The notes beneath the pieces were generated by a model. The model was not told the DNA's origin and made no database searches. It saw only the letters and a program-made list of their open reading frames with translations. A program made the position numbers and the translations under genes. A DNA stretch of 8,960 nt from Clostridia bacterium (lineage in GTDB: Bacteria; Bacillota; Clostridia; Oscillospirales; Acutalibacteraceae), in contig JAFTCS010000287.1 of NCBI GenBank assembly GCA_017454565.1, forward strand, positions 1 through 8,960, read 5' to 3'. The first letter of the stretch is position 1. Every line of letters begins with the position of its first letter. Shown here piece after piece: positions 5,142 through 8,960 of the stretch.

Positions 5142-7088
5142 TTATTTTGCCTTCGTTTCTATCTCATTGAGTGCCATTGCGATGAACTCATCCACAGGCA
5201 TGGAACCCATATCGGCCTGCTTTCTGGAACGTACCGAAACAGTGCCGTTTTCGACCTCTTTATTGCCGATGACCAGCATATAAGGAATCTTTTCAAGCTG
5301 AGCTTCCCTTATCTTATAGCCGATCTTCTCGCTTCTAAGGTCAGTCGTCACACGGATACCGGCAGCAGTCAGCTTTTCCTCGATCTCCTTAGCCTGATCG
5401 GCAAGGTTTTCGCTTATGGGCAGCACCCTTACCTGCTCGGGACTGAGCCACATCGGAAGTGCTCCGGCAAAATGCTCCAGCATGTAGGCAAGCGTTCTCT
5501 CAAAGCAGCCGAGTGAAGTTCTGTGAATGATATAGGGCAGCTTTTTCTGACCGTCCTTGTCAATGTAATACATGCCAAACTTCTCAGCAAGCAGCATATC
5601 TATCTGAATCGTTACGATAGTATCCTCCTTGCCGAAAACATTCTTGTACTGAATGTCAAGCTTCGGGCCGTAGAACGCAGCCTCGTCAATGCCCACCTCA
5701 TACTTCAGACCAATGTTATCCAGAATCTTCTTCATTACACTCTGGGCTTCCTCCCACTGCTCTGCCGTACCCTCGTACTTATTGTTGGGATTTGCAGGGT
5801 CCCACTGTGAGAAACGGAAAGAGCAGTCCTCAAGCAGACCTACCGTGTCAAGGAAATATTTTGCAAGCTCCAGACAGCCCCGGAATTCCTGCTCAAGCTG
5901 ATCGGGGCGCAGAATATAATGGCCCTCGGAAATTGTAAACTGTCTCACGCGGATAAGTCCGTGCATTTCGCCGGAGGCTTCATTTCTGAACAGAGTGGAA
6001 GTCTCCGTAAGACGCATGGGCAGATCGCGGTAAGAACGCTGCTTGTTCAGATAGACCTGATACTGGAACGGGCAGGTCATAGGACGAAGCGCAAAGCATT
6101 CCTTTGTCTCATCATTGGGGTCACCCATTACGAACATGCCATCCAGATAATGATCCCAGTGACCGGAGATCTTGTAAAGCTCTCTCTTGGCAAAAAGCGG
6201 AGTCTTTGTAAGCTGGCAGCCCTTCTTCTGCTCCACATCCTCTACCCATCTTTGCAGAAGCTGTACTACTCTTGCGCCCTTGGGCAGCAGCACCGGCAGA
6301 CCCTGACCTACATAGTCAACAGTCGTGAAATATTCAAGCTCACGGCCGATCTTGTTATGATCGCGCAGCTTTGCCTCTTCAAGCTTTTTAAGATGTTCCT
6401 CAAGCATAGCCGCCTTGGGGAAGGAAACACCGTACACTCTGCAAAGCTGAGTATTCTTTGAGTCGCCTCTCCAGTAGGCTCCTGTGCAGGCCGTAAGCTT
6501 AACCGCCTTTATAGCCGACACGTTCATCAGGTGAGGACCGGCGCACAGGTCGGTAAATTCGCCCTGCTTATAAAAGCTGATAGGCTCTCCCTTGTCTGTA
6601 TGCTCTTTGCACAGTTCCACCTTGTAAGGCTCCTGCATTTCCTCAAGCAGCTTTACTGCCTCATCGGGCTGCAGATAGAACCTCTCTACATCAAGACCCT
6701 CCTTGACTATCTTCTTCATCTCGGCTGTGATCTTCTCCAGATCCTCTGGCGAGAAAGCCTTTTCTACGTCAAAATCATAGTAGAAACCGCTGTCAATAGC
6801 CGGACCGATAGCAAACTTAGCATTCGGGAAAAGTCTTTTTACAGCCTGTGCCAGCACATGAGATGTTGTATGCCAGAAAGCCTTTTTGCCCTCCGTCTCG
6901 TCAAAGGTGAGTATTTCCACCTTGCAGTCCTTATCCACAGCCGTTCTCAGGTCACAGACTGCACCGTCCACCTTTGCTGCACAGGCACTCTTGTAAAGTC
7001 CCATACTCAGGCTCTTTGCAATATCAGCCACCGTTGTGCCGTTCTCAAACTCCTTAACTATACCATCTTTCAGTTCGACCTTAACCAT
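5142..7088 (-). CDS. thrS: Threonyl-tRNA synthetase
   Basis: The 648-residue class II enzyme charges tRNA-Thr with threonine in the cytoplasm; length is normal for the full bacterial form. Domains in order: TGS (1-62), editing domain (about 63-240) with HTTSH (73-77) and CAGPH (182-186), and catalytic core (about 250-545). In the core, motif 2 is FRNEASGEMHGLIRVRQF (367-384) and motif 3 is GCFERTLAYMLEH (527-539) with R531. The C-terminal anticodon-binding domain runs from about 550 to 645. Probable zinc ligands are C339 (RPMTCP), H390 (ISEGH) and H522 (IIHRTS). RPMTCPFQYQ and GCFER differ from the commoner NCPGH and GSIER wording, so this is a recognisable variant subtype, but all key residues are kept. 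AAGGAGG (7098-7104 on the plus coordinate) lies 9 nt before ATG. Expression is controlled by the T-box leader upstream. Confidence 0.97.
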   Translation of the reverse strand: MVKVELKDGIVKEFENGTTVADIAKSLSMGLYKSACAAKVDGAVCDLRTAVDKDCKVEILTFDETEGKKAFWHTTSHVLAQAVKRLFPNAKFAIGPAIDSGFYYDFDVEKAFSPEDLEKITAEMKKIVKEGLDVERFYLQPDEAVKLLEEMQEPYKVELCKEHTDKGEPISFYKQGEFTDLCAGPHLMNVSAIKAVKLTACTGAYWRGDSKNTQLCRVYGVSFPKAAMLEEHLKKLEEAKLRDHNKIGRELEYFTTVDYVGQGLPVLLPKGARVVQLLQRWVEDVEQKKGCQLTKTPLFAKRELYKISGHWDHYLDGMFVMGDPNDETKECFALRPMTCPFQYQVYLNKQRSYRDLPMRLTETSTLFRNEASGEMHGLIRVRQFTISEGHYILRPDQLEQEFRGCLELAKYFLDTVGLLEDCSFRFSQWDPANPNNKYEGTAEQWEEAQSVMKKILDNIGLKYEVGIDEAAFYGPKLDIQYKNVFGKEDTIVTIQIDMLLAEKFGMYYIDKDGQKKLPYIIHRTSLGCFERTLAYMLEHFAGALPMWLSPEQVRVLPISENLADQAKEIEEKLTAAGIRVTTDLRSEKIGYKIREAQLEKIPYMLVIGNKEVENGTVSVRSRKQADMGSMPVDEFIAMALNEIETKAK

Positions 7089-7218
7089 GATAATGTACCT
7101 CCTTTTTTCTTCGGGTTTTCAGCCCAGACATAAAATTTCCGGATAACACCTTTCAGATCCGACTATGACAACATGTATTGCGGTCAAAGCTATATGTTGT
7201 CATCAGTACCGCAGGCAT

Positions 7219-7487
7219 AAAAAATCGCCCATAGCTGTAAAACAGCCAGGGGCGAAGCTAAGCTCCACGGTTCCACCCTGCTTGACGGTATAGCACCGCC
7301 ATCTCAGTGAGAAAAACTCAACGCCTTTAACGCAGGCTTACGATACGGCTTACGGAAAACCCTTTCGCCGATTGCTCCAAGGTGGTACCGATCCCTCTGC
7401 ACATACGGCAGCTTGCAGCCGATGACCGCCGTTCTCTGTCTGCGCCCGTGAGGAAACGGGTCCTTTTCAATGCATTATCCTTGTATA
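7219..7487 (-). promoter_or_regulatory. T-box riboswitch (threonine) controlling thrS, with attenuator terminator
   Basis: On the minus strand the leader carries the T-box core AGGGTGGAACCGTGG (7265-7279), which binds the CCA end of uncharged tRNA. Stem I has an AGAGA element (about 7432-7436) and, in the specifier loop, the codon ACC (7384-7386) followed by ACCTTGGAGC, as usual after a specifier. ACC is a threonine codon and the gene is thrS. The terminator TCGCCC / GGGCGA (7250-7255 and 7225-7230), with inner GCTG / CAGC, ends in six U (7219-7224). The T-box CAGGG (7276-7280) can pair with CCCTG (7248-7252), which uses part of the terminator stem, so the two folds exclude each other. Uncharged tRNA-Thr should therefore allow readthrough. 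The 5' limit is set from the promoter. Confidence 0.93.
7225..7255 (-). terminator. Attenuator terminator within the T-box leader
   Basis: Minus-strand stem TCGCCC / GGGCGA with an inner GCTG / CAGC helix, followed directly by six T (plus coordinates 7219-7224). It lies 137 bp before the thrS start and is the default fold when tRNA-Thr is charged. Confidence 0.85.
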
Positions 7488-7492
7488 TTCAT

Positions 7493-7521
7493 ATCATATC
7501 ACTATTCTTCATGCTTGTCAA
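7493..7521 (-). promoter_or_regulatory. Promoter of the T-box leader and thrS
   Basis: On the minus strand, -35 TTGACA (7516-7521, perfect), 17-bp spacer, -10 TATGAT (7493-7498, 5 of 6). The predicted start is near 7487, giving a leader of about 400 nt. Confidence 0.85.
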
Positions 7522-7595
7522 ATATTATTTTATAGTTTTTTTAGCGCACAGCAGCTCTCTGTTTTTTTCTCCATTTTCCGACATTGGCTGCGGCT

Positions 7596-7601
7596 TATAA
7601 T
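7596..7601 (+). promoter_or_regulatory. Probable -10 element for the SEDS gene
   Basis: A perfect TATAAT lies 38 bp before the start codon. The -35 region is poor: only TTTCC-like sequence (around 7574-7579) stands at a plausible distance. This may be a weak or activator-dependent promoter, divergent from the thrS promoter about 100 bp away. Confidence 0.45.
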
Positions 7602-7638
7602 AGCATTATATTCAACGTCACAATGAAAGGAAATTCAA

Positions 7639-8805
7639 ATGCTCAGACGCATATCATCGGCGGTCTCAGGCTATCTTCACCGTACAGACAAGACCCTGTG
7701 GCTGCTTACTCTCATAGCTTCGGTTTACGGTCTGCTTCTCATACTGAGTCAGCAGCGCAGCAGCGGGGCTGATTTTTTCGGCACACAGCTTGCCGCGGTC
7801 TGTATAGGATATACTGCCGCAATAATAATATCCCTCGTGGATTATCATTACATAGCAGGTCTGTGGTGGCTTATAGGCGGAATTGCTTTCACCCTTACCG
7901 TGTCGGTCTTTTTTATCGGAATACAGGTCTCCGGCACCGATGACGTCGGCTGGATAAGTCTGCCCGGCGGGATAACCTTTCAGCCCTCAGAGCTTACCAA
8001 GATATGCTTCATCGTGACATTTTCAAAGCATATTTCCCTGCTCACAGAAAAAAACAGAATCAAAAGCTTTCCGGGTGTTATCTCTCTTCTGCTTCACGCA
8101 CTGGTGCCGATCGGACTTATCCACATGCAGGGCGACGACGGCGCTGCGCTGATATTCGCTTTCATGTTTATAATCATGGCCTTTGCCGCAGGAGTACAGC
8201 TCAGATATTTTATCATACTCGGAATAATTATCGCTGTTGCTGCGCCGCTGCTGTGGATAAAGGTACTTAACGCCGACCAGAAAAACCGTCTTATGGTGCT
8301 TTTCGGCGCTGACGACACCATGCTGAAAAATTACGGCTGGCAGCAATATCAGGGCAAGGTGTCGATAGCCTCCGGTCACATTTACGGAAAGGGGCTTTTT
8401 GAAGGGCCGCGCGTGTCATCTGAGATCGTGCCTTATCAGGAAAACGACTTCATTTTCACGGTTGCCGGAGAGGAGCTTGGCCTTATCGGCTGTTCGGCTA
8501 TAATATTTCTCTTTGTGCTTCTTCTGCTGAGAACACTCAAAAACGCCTCACGCGCAGCCGACCCTCTCGGTCAGAGCCTTTGCATCGGTTTCTTTGCTCT
8601 GGTGCTGGTGCAGTCGGTCATAAACCTTGGCATGGTGCTCGATCTTCTTCCGGTAATCGGCGTCACTCTGCCCTTTCTCAGCTCCGGCGGAACATCTGTA
8701 GCCTGTCTTTATCTGGGAGCAGGTCTGGTGCAGAGCGTCTACATGCGCCCCAACGCGCCCATATCCTATAGGATAAGAACACAATCACTTGCCGCATACA
8801 AATAG
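7639..8805 (+). CDS. FtsW/RodA/SpoVE (SEDS) family peptidoglycan glycosyltransferase
   Basis: The 388-residue polytopic membrane protein has about ten hydrophobic segments. SEDS proteins polymerise lipid II into glycan strands, together with a class B penicillin-binding protein, for cell elongation, division or sporulation. Family marks in order: FQPSELTK (114-121), QGDDGA (164-169, in place of the usual QPDLGT), ENDFIFTVAGEELGLIG (268-284) containing the Asp (D270) that matches the catalytic Asp of RodA, and INLGMVLDLLPVIGVTLPFLSSGGTS (328-353). The signature cannot separate RodA from FtsW or SpoVE: the short N terminus is RodA-like, while GEELG after DFIF is FtsW-like, so no symbol is given. 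AAAGGA (7626-7631) lies 7 nt before ATG. No PBP gene is next to it in the window, and the gene looks monocistronic. Confidence 0.93.
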   Translation: MLRRISSAVSGYLHRTDKTLWLLTLIASVYGLLLILSQQRSSGADFFGTQLAAVCIGYTAAIIISLVDYHYIAGLWWLIGGIAFTLTVSVFFIGIQVSGTDDVGWISLPGGITFQPSELTKICFIVTFSKHISLLTEKNRIKSFPGVISLLLHALVPIGLIHMQGDDGAALIFAFMFIIMAFAAGVQLRYFIILGIIIAVAAPLLWIKVLNADQKNRLMVLFGADDTMLKNYGWQQYQGKVSIASGHIYGKGLFEGPRVSSEIVPYQENDFIFTVAGEELGLIGCSAIIFLFVLLLLRTLKNASRAADPLGQSLCIGFFALVLVQSVINLGMVLDLLPVIGVTLPFLSSGGTSVACLYLGAGLVQSVYMRPNAPISYRIRTQSLAAYK

Positions 8806-8960
8806 TCATACTATTAGTATAACCTGAATCCGTGAAACTCAAATAGAATAAATGGCTGAAAGCAAGATAAACAGAGCTTTACAAGCCAAATGTTTCATAC
8901 CTTGTTTTTCACCCAATGGGTGCATTTGCGCCGCCTCTCGGCGGCGGGGTAGTTTTAAGC
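8806..8960. other. Intergenic end of window with tandem hairpins; possible dispersed repeat
   Basis: No gene is supported. From about 8910 there are two adjacent stems: CACCC-AAT-GGGTG, then CGCCGCC-TCTC-GGCGGCG (8929-8946), followed by GGGTAGTTTT. On the plus strand this could be a weak terminator for the SEDS gene, but the T-run is short and separated from the stem. On the minus strand CACCC/GGGTG is followed by AAAAAC. A small ATACT/AGTAT palindrome lies at about 8810-8822. An open frame from 8852 to the edge has no ribosome binding site. Confidence 0.4.

Noticed and set aside
5919..6461. 180-codon plus-strand open frame opposite thrS, and others at 5016-5516 and 6531-7133
   Set aside because: They lie antisense to a complete, fully conserved thrS, lack ribosome binding sites and show no recognisable motifs.
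8852..8960. Open frame beginning ATGGCTGAAAGC and running off the window
   Set aside because: It has no ribosome binding site, and its second half is the GC-rich hairpin repeat; a start inside the window is not supported.
1..8960. CRISPR array, tRNA or rRNA gene, phage or toxin-antitoxin system
   Set aside because: No regularly spaced direct repeats, no tRNA-like cloverleaf or rRNA core, and no phage or toxin genes were seen; the small repressor's partner is a membrane protein without toxin features.

Overview
The window looks like chromosome from a Gram-positive Clostridia-type bacterium, most plausibly a Ruminococcus-like member of the Oscillospiraceae. The basis is strong AGGAGG-type ribosome binding sites, TTGACA/TATAAT-type promoters with 17-bp spacers, a T-box riboswitch, a bacterial A-type RNase P RNA and a lipoprotein-type metal-binding protein. 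The genus is inferred from the general look of the proteins, not from a search.

Layout. (1) 1-654: C-terminal part of a DegT/DnrJ/EryC1/StrS sugar aminotransferase, cut by the left edge. Its stop codon runs into a 163-bp imperfect palindrome (653-815), which is followed by a bidirectional terminator hairpin (828-860). (2) 1022-1545, minus strand: a small two-gene operon with an ATGA overlap. It encodes a three-helix membrane protein (DUF6442-like) and a 68-residue Cro/CI-type repressor. Its promoter carries two palindromes, one on the -10 and one on the -35. (3) About 1640-1918: non-coding DNA with a compact palindrome whose ends match those of the 653-815 element, then a Fur-family-type operator and a strong promoter. 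(4) 1925-4485: a complete ABC metal importer in the order lipoprotein, ATPase, permease, probably for zinc. (5) 4538-4884: rnpB with its own promoter and terminator. (6) 5142-7088, minus strand: threonyl-tRNA synthetase, preceded by a complete T-box leader (about 7487-7219) with an ACC (Thr) specifier. (7) 7639-8805: a SEDS-family (FtsW/RodA/SpoVE) peptidoglycan polymerase. (8) 8806-8960: no convincing gene, but GC-rich tandem hairpins that look like part of a dispersed repeat.

How it works together. The importer is probably repressed by a Fur-family regulator when metal is replete. No terminator is visible between the permease and rnpB, so importer transcripts may run into rnpB. thrS is controlled by uncharged tRNA-Thr through the T-box, whose antiterminator and terminator pairings are mutually exclusive and can be traced base by base. 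The membrane protein/repressor pair is probably autoregulated through its double operator. The rest is housekeeping. No clearly new multi-gene system is visible. The least explained items are the two related palindromic elements, the double operator and the terminal hairpin repeat.
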